A stretch of 33,874 nt of DNA, from the NCBI GenBank assembly GCA_902772935.1, contig CACYCR010000086.1, forward strand, positions 1 through 33,874, written 5' to 3'. Below, piece after piece: positions 16,325 through 24,121 of the stretch; the first letter of the stretch is position 1; the number at the start of each line of letters is the position of its first letter. Both the position numbers and the translations under genes were made by a program. The DNA comes from Oscillospiraceae bacterium (lineage in GTDB: Bacteria > Bacillota > Clostridia > Oscillospirales > Acutalibacteraceae). Under the pieces are notes generated by a model. The model saw only the letters and a program-made list of their open reading frames with translations, ran no database searches and was not told the DNA's origin.

Positions 16325-17079
16325 TTACGAAACGCATCATTCCCTGTCTGGATGTTCGCAACGGTCGTGTGGTTAAGGGCGTGAATTTTGAGGGGCTTGC
16401 CGATGTGTCTTCACCGGTTGCGCTTGCAAAGTTTTATTCCGACTGCGGTGCGGACGAACTTGTTTTTTACGATATCACCGCGTCGGCGGAGGGACGCAGC
16501 CTGTTTGCAGATATCCTCACCGAAACGGCAAAACAAGTCTTTATCCCGCTGACAGTCGGCGGTGGCATCAATACCGTTGCAGATTTTGACCGCGTGCTGA
16601 AATGCGGCGCAGACAAGGTCAGCGTCAATTCCGGCGCAATCAGAAATCCAGCACTCATTGAAGAGGCGGCAAAGCTTTACGGCAGTCAGTGTGTGGTCCT
16701 TTCCGCGGACGTCAAGCGCGTGGACGGCGTGTTCCGTGTCTTTGCCAAAGGCGGCAGGGAAAACACCGGTATGGAAGCGATCGAATGGATTCGCGCGGGC
16801 GTGGAACGTGGCGCAGGTGAGATCGTGCTCAACTCGATCGACACCGACGGCGTGAAAGGCGGCTTTGATCTTGAAATGCTGGAAGCGGTTTGCAATGTGG
16901 TTTCGGTACCGGTTATCGCATCCGGCGGCGCGGGAAAAATCGATGATTTCATCACGCTGTTTCAAACACTGCCGAAAGTGGACGCGGGACTTGCGGCTTC
17001 GATTTTTCACTTTGGCGAAGTTTCGATTGCCGACCTGAAAACCGCTATGAAAGACCATCGTATTCCTGTGAGATTATAA
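16321..17079 (+). CDS. hisF: Imidazole glycerol phosphate synthase, cyclase subunit
   Basis: A TIM barrel of 252 residues that condenses PRFAR with ammonia from HisH to give imidazoleglycerol phosphate and AICAR. CLDVRNGRVVKGVNF carries the first catalytic Asp, LNSIDTDGVKGGFDLEM the second. VGGGINTV and IASGGAGKIDD are the phosphate sites. It overlaps hisA by 4 bp. AICAR made here feeds purine synthesis, whose adenylosuccinate synthetase (purA) lies 12 kb downstream but in another transcript. Confidence 0.97.
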   Translation: MITKRIIPCLDVRNGRVVKGVNFEGLADVSSPVALAKFYSDCGADELVFYDITASAEGRSLFADILTETAKQVFIPLTVGGGINTVADFDRVLKCGADKVSVNSGAIRNPALIEEAAKLYGSQCVVLSADVKRVDGVFRVFAKGGRENTGMEAIEWIRAGVERGAGEIVLNSIDTDGVKGGFDLEMLEAVCNVVSVPVIASGGAGKIDDFITLFQTLPKVDAGLAASIFHFGEVSIADLKTAMKDHRIPVRL

Positions 17080-17091
17080 AGAGGTGTGATT

Positions 17092-17739
17092 ATGCTTGAC
17101 ATCAACGAACTGAAATTTGACGAAAAAGGACTGATTCCTGCCATCGTCGTGGATGCAAAAACCAGGCAGGTTCTCACGCTCGCGTATATGAACCGTGAGA
17201 GTCTGCAGATTTCCCTGGAAAAGGAGCTGACCTGTTTCTGGAGCCGTTCAAGGCAGGCGCTGTGGCTGAAAGGGGAGACCAGCGGCAACTATCAGCACAT
17301 TGTTTCCATCACAGCGGACTGCGACAAGGATGCGCTTGTTGTCATGGTGGATCCGGATGGTCCGGCGTGCCACAAGGGAACCGTGAGCTGCTTCAACGAC
17401 AAGGTCTATCAGAGTGACAGTCGCGACACCTTCTCACTGCAGGATCTGATGACCCTCATCGAAGGACGCAAAACGGAGAAAAAAGAAGGCTCTTATACGA
17501 CCTATCTCTTTGAAAAAGGACTGGACAAGATTCTGAAAAAAGTCGGTGAAGAATGCACTGAGGTCATCATTGCGGCGAAAGCCGAGGATAAAAAAGACAC
17601 GATCTACGAGATATCGGATCTGGTGTACCATGTCCTTGTTCTCATGACCGAAGCGGGCATCTCCATTGACGACATTATGCAGGAACTCGCGTCCCGTCAC
17701 GTTATTGATCATAAGATCAAGCAGGAGAAAATGACCTGA
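17092..17739 (+). CDS. hisIE: Bifunctional PRA-CH / PRA-PH
   Basis: This 215-residue fusion does steps 2 and 3 of histidine synthesis. The N-terminal cyclohydrolase domain (about 1-115) has [29 protein letters not shown] and the metal-binding DCDKDAL...CH region. The C-terminal pyrophosphohydrolase domain (about 120-205) has [20 protein letters not shown] and the [13 protein letters not shown] helix with its acidic metal ligands. The ATG at 17092 is preceded by AAAGAGGT; a GTG at 17086 would overlap that site. It is 12 bp after hisF. Confidence 0.96.
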   Translation: MLDINELKFDEKGLIPAIVVDAKTRQVLTLAYMNRESLQISLEKELTCFWSRSRQALWLKGETSGNYQHIVSITADCDKDALVVMVDPDGPACHKGTVSCFNDKVYQSDSRDTFSLQDLMTLIEGRKTEKKEGSYTTYLFEKGLDKILKKVGEECTEVIIAAKAEDKKDTIYEISDLVYHVLVLMTEAGISIDDIMQELASRHVIDHKIKQEKMT

Positions 17740-17752
17740 CAAGGAGGGAACC

Positions 17753-18361
17753 ATGTCCGAACGTGATAAACTGCATACCGGCGAGTTGTATCTGCCGGGA
17801 GACGATGCCATCATGAAAGAGCAGCTCGGCTATCTTGACCGGCTGTATGACTTCAATCAGACGCGGCCGACCGAGCTTGAGAGGCGCGAAGCGCTGCTAA
17901 AAGAGATGTTTGCCGAAATCGGTGAGGATTGCTATATCGAGCCGCCGCTGCACACAAACATGGGTGGTCATCACGTCCATTTCGGCAATCATGTTTATGC
18001 AAACTTCAATCTCACGCTGGTGGATGACACGCACATTTATGTCGGTGACGGCACCATGTTTGCGCCGAATGTCGTGATTGCAACGGCCGCGCATCCGATT
18101 CTGCCGCCGCTGCGCGCGCAGGCTTACCAGTACAATATGCCGGTGCATATCGGCAAGAACTGCTGGCTCGGCGCAGGCGCGATCGTTTTGCCCGGCGTGA
18201 CCATCGGCGACAATACCGTCATCGGCGCGGGCTCCGTTGTCACAAAGGATATTCCCGCCAATGTCGTTGCCGTCGGCAATCCCTGCAGGGTTCTGCGCGA
18301 AATCGGTGAACACGATGCACTGTATTATTACAAAGACCGGAAGATTCCGGAAAAACTGTAA
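17753..18361 (+). CDS. LacA/Maa-type sugar O-acetyltransferase
   Basis: A left-handed beta-helix acetyltransferase of 202 residues, close to maltose and galactoside O-acetyltransferases, which acetylate sugars with acetyl-CoA. The N-terminal domain has the Maa feature (ERDKLHTGELYLPGDD, LYDFNQTRP). Hexapeptide repeats run from about residue 70 (VHFGNHVYANFNLTLVDD) to 185 (IGKNCWLGAGAIVLPGVTIG). The catalytic His is H114 in ATAAHPI. AAGGAGGGAACC precedes the ATG, 13 bp after hisIE, with no terminator between, so it is the last gene of the his operon. It has no known function in histidine synthesis; substrate unknown. Confidence 0.92.
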   Translation: MSERDKLHTGELYLPGDDAIMKEQLGYLDRLYDFNQTRPTELERREALLKEMFAEIGEDCYIEPPLHTNMGGHHVHFGNHVYANFNLTLVDDTHIYVGDGTMFAPNVVIATAAHPILPPLRAQAYQYNMPVHIGKNCWLGAGAIVLPGVTIGDNTVIGAGSVVTKDIPANVVAVGNPCRVLREIGEHDALYYYKDRKIPEKL

Positions 18362-18366
18362 AAAAG

Positions 18367-18403
18367 AACGGCTGTTCGGTACGGAACCGAACAGCCGTTT
18401 TTT
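18367..18403. terminator. Terminator of the his operon, bidirectional
   Basis: A perfect 14-bp stem (18367-18380 with 18386-18399) and a 5-base loop are followed by six T on the plus strand. On the minus strand the stem is followed by CTTTTT, so it can also end the convergent GH95 gene. Confidence 0.9.
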
Positions 18404-18416
18404 CTGTGTTTATGGA

Positions 18417-20855
18417 TCAGGAAAACTTGTAGCAGACCCCGGGCTTTGCGTCGAACGACGTGATGCCGTCTGCAAAATCAACATCGATCTCATTGCCGCT
18501 TTCATCCTGCACCAGAACGATCTTTCCATCGTACCGGAGACAGCAGCGGCCGCCGTGCGCACTCTGGATGGTGGCTTCTTTCAGACGGTTGTTCTTCCAT
18601 TCCGCGTCGACGATGAAACCGCCGCGCGCACATAGGCCGGTGAATTTTCCTTCGTGCCAGCTTTTCGGCAGGGCAGGCAGTATGCGGATGACGCCGTCGT
18701 GGCTTTGCAGCAGCATTTCCGCGACGCCGGCAGTGAAGCCGAAGTTTGCGTCAATCTGGAAAGGCGGATGATTGCCGAGCAGATTTTTCAGGACGCCGGT
18801 TTTCAGAATCTGCGCAATGGCCTCATCGCACTTTTCGCCGTCGCCCAGCCGCGCCCAGCAACAAAGCCTCTGCGCCAGCGCCCAGCCTGTTGTCTTCATG
18901 CCGCGGCCGTCCAGCGACACCCGAGCTGCTTTCATGAGCGCGGGCGTTGCTTCAGTGATTTGGTCGAAAGGATACAGACCGAGCAGGTGAGACAGGTGCC
19001 GGTGCTGCTTTTCAACACCAAGTGCTTTTCCGCCAAAATGGAAGATGTCTTCCGCAGCCCATTCTTTGATCTGCCCGTGTTTGCCGACGCTGTACGGCTG
19101 CAGACGCGGCAGTTGTGTCTCGATCTTATCGAGGAGCGCTCTGTCTATGCCTTCGGTATCACCTGCTGTCTGCAGCGCCTTAGCTGCCTGCAGTGTCGCG
19201 TCAAAGAGTGCATAGACAATGCTTTGTTCATAAGTGCCGCCGACAGAGAGCGGACCGTGTTCCGGTGAAAAACAGGGTGCGACCACCAACCGCCCGGTGG
19301 CGGGGTCTTCCGCGAGCATCTGCGAGAACAAGAGTGCGGATTCCTGCAGCGTCGGATAGATTTCGTCGCGCAGCGTTTGCGTATCCTGTGTGAAACGGTA
19401 TTCCTCAAACATCTGCACGGCTGCCCAGGCGCCGTTTACCGGCGCCCAGCCCCAACGCCAGGAGGTTCCCGGTGCGACCACGCCGAGGGGATTGACCGTG
19501 GTGTGCACAATCCAGCCGGTCGGCGCCTTACAGTCCGGCGTACCGTCCGCCCTGTCTTTGCCGATGCCGAGCGTCTGCCGGGCAACAACACGTCCCGGTT
19601 CTTTGAGACTGTTGATGAAATCGCGGAACGGTTTTGCCACCGGGGCAAGATTCGTCACGAACGCCGGCCAGTAATTCATCTGCAGGTTGATGTTCAAATG
19701 ATAATCGCAGCGCCACGGCGGATCATTTTTCGCGTTCCAGATGCCTTGGAGATTAGCCGGCAGCGTACCGTCGCGGGACGATGCAATCAACAGGTACCGC
19801 CCGTACTGATAAAGTGCAGTAATCAGATTGCGCTTGAATTCGCCTTTTTTAGCAAAGCGGTTGAGCATGAAATCCGTCGGATGCGCGGTTTCCTCTTCGC
19901 CGAGAAGCAGAGTCGATGCACGGAAAAGGGGGCGGTAATCGTCCAGATGTATGCGGTACAATGCACCGAAGCTTTTTTCTGCTGCGGCATCGAGACAGGG
20001 CAGCACCTTGTCACGCAGCGGGTCAGTGTTGTCGCAATACGTCGGATAGCGGTTTTCATAGTCCGTTGCGAATGTGGCAAGAATGACGGCGCTTGTGGCA
20101 TCTTCCACATGCAGCTTCCCGTCCTCAGAAGCGGTGACGGTGCCGTCCTGTACCAGAAGGCGGATCCCGCCGGCGTATTTCATATTGTTTTTGTCTTCGC
20201 CGTCCGGCGCGGAAATGCCGTTGTTTGCGAGAACGGTTCCTTCGATGAGGATTGTATTGCCGCTTGCGGTCGGGATGCCTTTTTGCTCGCTGACAAAATA
20301 GACATCAAAGCTGAACGTCGGTGCAGGCGCATCCGGCGCTTTTTTGTCTTCCGGTGTCTTGTCTGCACATTCGATCCGGCCGACAAAAACGTTGTCCGGA
20401 TAGCTGCAGAAATAATGCCGCGTGAAGGCGAGCTTGCCGCAGCGGTAACTGACCATCGCGGAAGCGGAATCAAAATCCAGATCGCGGACGAATTTGTCTG
20501 CGTTATCTTTGTGGTCAAATTGCAGATACAACGAACCGAATGCCTGATAGCTGCCGAAGCCGATCTGATTGCCCTGCAGATCACGCATGGCGCTGACGGC
20601 TGCGGCGTCTTTTCCGGACAAAAGAAGCTGCTGCACCTTTTTGTACGCTTCGCCGTGATCGGCATTTTGCACGCCGCCGGTGAAGCCTTCCACTGCGCTT
20701 CCGCCGGACCAGAGCGTTTTTTCGTTGAAGGCAATCAGCTCGCAGTCCGGTTGACCGAAGATTTTTGCGCCGATATGTCCGTTGCCGAGCGGCAGCGCCT
20801 CGTTCTCCCAACCGAAATAGCTGAGATTCGCCGGCGTATTATAACATAAAAACAT
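18417..20855 (-). CDS. Glycoside hydrolase family 95, alpha-L-fucosidase type
   Basis: This 812-residue protein belongs to GH95, inverting alpha-L-fucosidases and alpha-L-galactosidases. The N-terminal beta domain begins NTPANLSYFGWENEALPLGNGHIGAKIFG, then an (alpha/alpha)6 barrel follows. HLNINLQMNYWPA carries N388 and N390, which correspond to the Asn pair that activates water in the Bifidobacterium enzyme AfcA; E532 in PCFSPEHGP fits the general acid. The start at 20855 has GAGGTGA 5 bp upstream; earlier in-frame codons lack a site and overlap the promoter. No signal peptide is present, so it acts in the cytosol on imported fucosylated oligosaccharides, or has another alpha-linked sugar substrate. 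No transporter or fucose pathway gene is next to it. Confidence 0.93.
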   Translation of the reverse strand: MFLCYNTPANLSYFGWENEALPLGNGHIGAKIFGQPDCELIAFNEKTLWSGGSAVEGFTGGVQNADHGEAYKKVQQLLLSGKDAAAVSAMRDLQGNQIGFGSYQAFGSLYLQFDHKDNADKFVRDLDFDSASAMVSYRCGKLAFTRHYFCSYPDNVFVGRIECADKTPEDKKAPDAPAPTFSFDVYFVSEQKGIPTASGNTILIEGTVLANNGISAPDGEDKNNMKYAGGIRLLVQDGTVTASEDGKLHVEDATSAVILATFATDYENRYPTYCDNTDPLRDKVLPCLDAAAEKSFGALYRIHLDDYRPLFRASTLLLGEEETAHPTDFMLNRFAKKGEFKRNLITALYQYGRYLLIASSRDGTLPANLQGIWNAKNDPPWRCDYHLNINLQMNYWPAFVTNLAPVAKPFRDFINSLKEPGRVVARQTLGIGKDRADGTPDCKAPTGWIVHTTVNPLGVVAPGTSWRWGWAPVNGAWAAVQMFEEYRFTQDTQTLRDEIYPTLQESALLFSQMLAEDPATGRLVVAPCFSPEHGPLSVGGTYEQSIVYALFDATLQAAKALQTAGDTEGIDRALLDKIETQLPRLQPYSVGKHGQIKEWAAEDIFHFGGKALGVEKQHRHLSHLLGLYPFDQITEATPALMKAARVSLDGRGMKTTGWALAQRLCCWARLGDGEKCDEAIAQILKTGVLKNLLGNHPPFQIDANFGFTAGVAEMLLQSHDGVIRILPALPKSWHEGKFTGLCARGGFIVDAEWKNNRLKEATIQSAHGGRCCLRYDGKIVLVQDESGNEIDVDFADGITSFDAKPGVCYKFS

Positions 20856-20886
20856 TGACGTCACCTCAAGAATAATATACTTTTTT

Positions 20887-20915
20887 ATTATAACTTTAAA
20901 ATGCGCGTTCGTCAA
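20887..20915 (-). promoter_or_regulatory. Sigma-A promoter of the GH95 gene
   Basis: On the minus strand, TTGACG (20915-20910), a 17-bp spacer and TATAAT (20892-20887). Its -35 lies only 3 bp from the -35 of the divergent promoter at 20919-20947. Confidence 0.8.
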
Positions 20916-20918
20916 CGC

Positions 20919-20947
20919 TTGATTTTTGAAAAGGACTATGGTATTAT
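20919..20947 (+). promoter_or_regulatory. Sigma-A promoter of the ywiB-argS unit
   Basis: TTGATT (20919-20924), a 17-bp spacer and TATTAT (20942-20947), back-to-back with the GH95 promoter. No T-box leader precedes this argS unit; the leader is only about 25 bases. Confidence 0.75.
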
Positions 20948-20978
20948 AAAAAGAACTATGAAAGAAGGAGGAACAGGG

Positions 20979-21404
20979 TTGGAACGCACGTTTTTAGTTC
21001 GCGTCTATACGCGGCAGACAATCAACGGTGAGACCGAAGAGATCCGCATGGAAACAACCGGCACCTGGTCGGGAACGTCCGATGCGTATACGCTGCGGTA
21101 TACGGAAGCGGACGGCGATCTGCGCGGTGCGGTCACGCTGCTGCAGGTGGAAAACGGCAAGTGTGTTACCGTACAGCGGGAAGGCGACTTCGAATCGCAC
21201 ATGGTGATTGAAGAAAATGTGCGCCATGTTTCCCAGTACGTCACACCGTACGGCACGTTCATGCTCGGCGTCAATGCGTCGACAGTGGAATCCGCGGTGG
21301 ATGAAAACGGCGGCACCCTGCGCTTTCGTTACAGCACCGATGTGGACATGGTCCCGTTGGGTGAGATCGCATTTGAAATCACATTATCGGAAAACAAGCG
21401 CTGA
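20979..21404 (+). CDS. ywiB: YwiB/DUF1934-family beta-barrel protein
   Basis: A 141-residue protein rich in beta strands (FLVRVYTRQTINGETEEIRMETTGTW, then Y-LRYTEADGDLRGAVTLLQVENGKCVTVQREGDF) that matches the YwiB/DUF1934 calycin-like family. Function is unknown. The TTG at 20979 is chosen as start because AAGGAGGAAC sits 6-8 bp upstream and the product then begins ERTFLVRVYT, as in relatives; the ATG at 20958 has no site. The gene directly precedes argS, as ywiB does in B. subtilis, and shares its promoter. Confidence 0.88.
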   Translation: MERTFLVRVYTRQTINGETEEIRMETTGTWSGTSDAYTLRYTEADGDLRGAVTLLQVENGKCVTVQREGDFESHMVIEENVRHVSQYVTPYGTFMLGVNASTVESAVDENGGTLRFRYSTDVDMVPLGEIAFEITLSENKR

Positions 21405-21450
21405 CAAAAGCAGATTTCGTCGGCGGCAACATACAATCGGAGGCATCAGC

Positions 21451-23181
21451 ATGACATTAACAGTCGATAAAGCACAGGCACAAATCAGAGAACTCGTTGC
21501 AAAGGCAGCGCAAAGCGCCTTTCCCGATGCGGAGCTTGCCGCGTTCAATGTGGAGGTTCCCGCAGATAAGAGCAACGGTGACTATTCCACAAATGCCGCA
21601 ATGGTAAACGCGCGGACGTTTCGTCTTGCTCCGCGCAAGATCGCGGAGCAGCTGACCGCGCAGATGGACCTTTCAGCGTCGTATTTCTCCCGTGTGGAGG
21701 TTGCAGGACCCGGGTTCATCAATTTCTTCCTGTCACCCGCCTTTTATGCCGATGTGCTGCTTGACGTGCAGCGGGCCGGTGAAAGCTACGGCAGAAGCGA
21801 TTACGGCAAAGGCAAAAAGGTCAACGTGGAATTTGTTTCTGCGAACCCGACCGGTCCGATGCACATGGGCAACGCGCGCGGTGGTGCGCTGGGCGATTGT
21901 CTTGCAGCGGTTCTGGACTACGCCGGTTATGCTGTGTCCCGTGAGTTTTACGTCAACGACGCCGGCAATCAGATCGACAAATTTGCGCTGTCGCTGGATA
22001 TCCGCTATCAGCAGATCTTCCGCGGTGAAGACGCAGTCACGCTGCCGGAAGACAGCTATCACGGCGCCGATATTCTCGAACGCGCACAGGAGTTCGCCGA
22101 TGTGTACGGCGACAGCTACCTTGCGAAAAGTGAAGAGGAACGCCGTGCGGCGCTTGTGGCATTTGCATTGCCGAAGAATATTGCAAACATGAAATCCGCA
22201 ATGGAAAAATACCGCATTGCCTACGATACCTGGTTCAGCGAACTGACGCTGCATGAGGGCGGTGAGCTGCAGGAGGTCATCGATCTGCTGACGGCACGCG
22301 GTTACACCTATGAGCAGGACGGCGCGCTCTGGTATAAAAACAAAGAGATTCAGACGCAGTTGCTGCAAAAAGAGGGGAAGGATCAGGCGTACATAGACAA
22401 GCTCGAACTCAAGGACGACGTGTTGATCCGTGCAAACGGCAACCCGACCTACTTCGCTGCGGACATTGCCTATCACCGCAACAAGCTGGAAAAGCGCGGC
22501 TTTGACCGGGCAATTGACGTTTGGGGCGCCGACCATCACGGACATGTCGCACGGATGAAGGGTGCCATGTATGCCATCGGCATTGATCCCGACCGTCTGG
22601 ACATTCTGCTGATGCAGTTTGTTCGTCTGATCCGCGACGGTGAGGTTGTGAAGATGTCTAAACGGACCGGCAAGGCGATCACGCTGACAGACCTGCTTGA
22701 CGAAGTACCGATCGACGCCGTGCGGTTTATGTTCAACCTGCGCGAACCGGGCTCCCTGATGGATTTCGATCTCGATCTCGCTGTGCAGCAGAGCGCTCAA
22801 AACCCCGTGTATTACTGTCAGTACGCCCATGCGCGTATCTGCAGCATCCTTGCGAAACTCGCATCCGAAGGCAAAAAGGCACACCCGGCAGACCGCGAAA
22901 CGCTTGAATGTCTGATCGCACCGGAAGAGACCGCACTGATCCGGTACCTTTCCACGCTGCCGGAGGTCATTGTCAATGCAGCAAAGAATTACGACCCGGC
23001 AAAGGTTACGCATTACACGATTGAGCTTGCGACTTTGTTCCATAAATTCTACAACGCCTGCCGCGTAAATGTGGAGGATGAGACACTGCTGCAGGCTCGT
23101 CTGACGCTTTGCCTGTGCGTGCGCGATACGCTCAAGAGCATCCTGACCATGCTGAATGTCGGCGCGCCGGAAAAAATGTGA
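21451..23181 (+). CDS. argS: Arginyl-tRNA synthetase
   Basis: A class I synthetase of 576 residues that charges tRNA-Arg. The HIGH-type motif is H138-M-G-N in SANPTGPMHMGNARG; the KMSKS-type loop starts at K401 (KMSKRTGKAI). The N-terminal Add-1 domain (about 1-115) and the C-terminal anticodon-binding DALR domain (about 450-576) are complete. The ATG at 21451 follows CGGAGG at good spacing; upstream in-frame codons fall inside ywiB. It is separated from ywiB by 46 bp without a terminator. Confidence 0.97.
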   Translation: MTLTVDKAQAQIRELVAKAAQSAFPDAELAAFNVEVPADKSNGDYSTNAAMVNARTFRLAPRKIAEQLTAQMDLSASYFSRVEVAGPGFINFFLSPAFYADVLLDVQRAGESYGRSDYGKGKKVNVEFVSANPTGPMHMGNARGGALGDCLAAVLDYAGYAVSREFYVNDAGNQIDKFALSLDIRYQQIFRGEDAVTLPEDSYHGADILERAQEFADVYGDSYLAKSEEERRAALVAFALPKNIANMKSAMEKYRIAYDTWFSELTLHEGGELQEVIDLLTARGYTYEQDGALWYKNKEIQTQLLQKEGKDQAYIDKLELKDDVLIRANGNPTYFAADIAYHRNKLEKRGFDRAIDVWGADHHGHVARMKGAMYAIGIDPDRLDILLMQFVRLIRDGEVVKMSKRTGKAITLTDLLDEVPIDAVRFMFNLREPGSLMDFDLDLAVQQSAQNPVYYCQYAHARICSILAKLASEGKKAHPADRETLECLIAPEETALIRYLSTLPEVIVNAAKNYDPAKVTHYTIELATLFHKFYNACRVNVEDETLLQARLTLCLCVRDTLKSILTMLNVGAPEKM

Positions 23182-23206
23182 ACTAAGGAATGAAAATTTA
23201 AAAAAT

Positions 23207-23269
23207 GTTCATAAGTTGCTTTGGAAAAGAGCATATAATAAACTTGATTTAAGGTTCATAGTATACAAT
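23207..23269 (+). promoter_or_regulatory. Candidate promoter and regulator sites before the response regulator
   Basis: GTTCATAA (23207-23214) lies about 20 bp before TATAAT (23234-23239), which has no proper -35. A second block, TTTAAG (23248-23253) then GTTCATAG (23254-23261), abuts TACAAT (23264-23269). Both -10 elements lacking a good -35 would fit activator-dependent promoters. The words TTTAAG and GTTCATAG recur before htrA at 25593-25611. Binding is inferred. Confidence 0.4.
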
Positions 23270-23307
23270 TTCATCGAGACCGAAAGATAAAACGGAGGAG
23301 AACAAAC

Positions 23308-23997
23308 ATGGCTGCTGAAAAAATTCTTGTAGTTGATGATGATCTGAATATTTGCGAATTGCTGCGGCTGTATCTTGAAAAAGAAGGCTATACGGTCGTG
23401 ATTGCCAACGACGGGCAGACTGCGATTAAAATGTTCCGCGAAGAAAATCCGGCGCTGATTCTGTTGGATATTATGCTGCCGAAGCTTGACGGCTGGCAGG
23501 TCTGCCGGGAAATCCGCAAGATTTCCGATGCCCGGATTATTATGCTGACCGCAAAGGGTGAGGTCTTTGACCGCGTTTTGGGTCTGGAACTCGGCGCGGA
23601 TGACTATGTTGTCAAACCCTTTGATGCCAAGGAAGTTGTCGCACGCATCAAGGCTGTTCTCCGACGTTCCGCGGGTGTTCAGCCGGAAGAAGTCAAGGAA
23701 GTCCACTACGACAAGCTGTCGATCAACCTGACCAACTATGAGTTGAAGGTCAACGGCGTACACGTCAACACGCCGCCGAAAGAGATGGAACTGATCTATC
23801 ATCTGGCAAAGAACCCGAACCGTGTGTTTACACGCGATCAGTTGCTTGATGAAGTTTGGGGCTTTGACTATTACGGCGATTCCAGAACCGTTGACGTACA
23901 CATCAAGCGTCTGCGCGAAAAGCTCAGCGGTGTTTCCGACAAATGGGAACTGCGGACAGTCTGGGGCGTTGGCTATCGTTTTGAAACCAAAGACTGA
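23308..23997 (+). CDS. OmpR/PhoB-family response regulator
   Basis: A 229-residue two-component regulator. The receiver domain (about 4-118) has the acidic pair in VVDDD, phosphoacceptor D54 in LLDIMLPKLDGW and K103 in VVKPFD. The winged-helix DNA-binding domain (about 130-227) has PPKEMELIYHLAKNPNRVFTRDQLLDEVWG and DVHIKRLREKL. CGGAGGAGAAC precedes the ATG. The kinase gene follows after 124 bp and an htrA-type protease after that, an arrangement like stress systems that control envelope proteases (CssRS-htrA in Bacillus is an analogy, not a demonstrated orthology). Confidence 0.95.
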   Translation: MAAEKILVVDDDLNICELLRLYLEKEGYTVVIANDGQTAIKMFREENPALILLDIMLPKLDGWQVCREIRKISDARIIMLTAKGEVFDRVLGLELGADDYVVKPFDAKEVVARIKAVLRRSAGVQPEEVKEVHYDKLSINLTNYELKVNGVHVNTPPKEMELIYHLAKNPNRVFTRDQLLDEVWGFDYYGDSRTVDVHIKRLREKLSGVSDKWELRTVWGVGYRFETKD

Positions 23998-24027
23998 TAT
24001 AGCAAAGGGAAAAATGAAGCTGCAAAC

Positions 24028-24055
24028 AATGTCGCCCGCATGTTCGGGCGACATT
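24028..24055 (+). other. Strong hairpin between response regulator and kinase genes
   Basis: A perfect 11-bp stem, AATGTCGCCCG (24028-24038) with CGGGCGACATT (24045-24055), closes a 6-base loop. The following TCTCTG is only mildly T-rich, so partial termination or mRNA stabilisation are both possible. It could make the kinase less abundant than the regulator. Confidence 0.6.
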
Positions 24056-24121
24056 TCTCTGTTGCGCGCATAGCGGTGCAGGGACGCTTTGCAGTGACCG
24101 ATTGCAAAACGGGAGGATTCC

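Noticed and set aside
19377..20849. Plus-strand frame of 490 codons opposite the GH95 gene
   Set aside because: The minus strand encodes a full GH95 enzyme with catalytic motifs; this frame has no recognisable domain or ribosome site.
21300..21450. Longer argS starting at 21208
   Set aside because: The extension overlaps ywiB and lacks a ribosome site, while ATG 21451 has CGGAGG and matches the family N-terminus.
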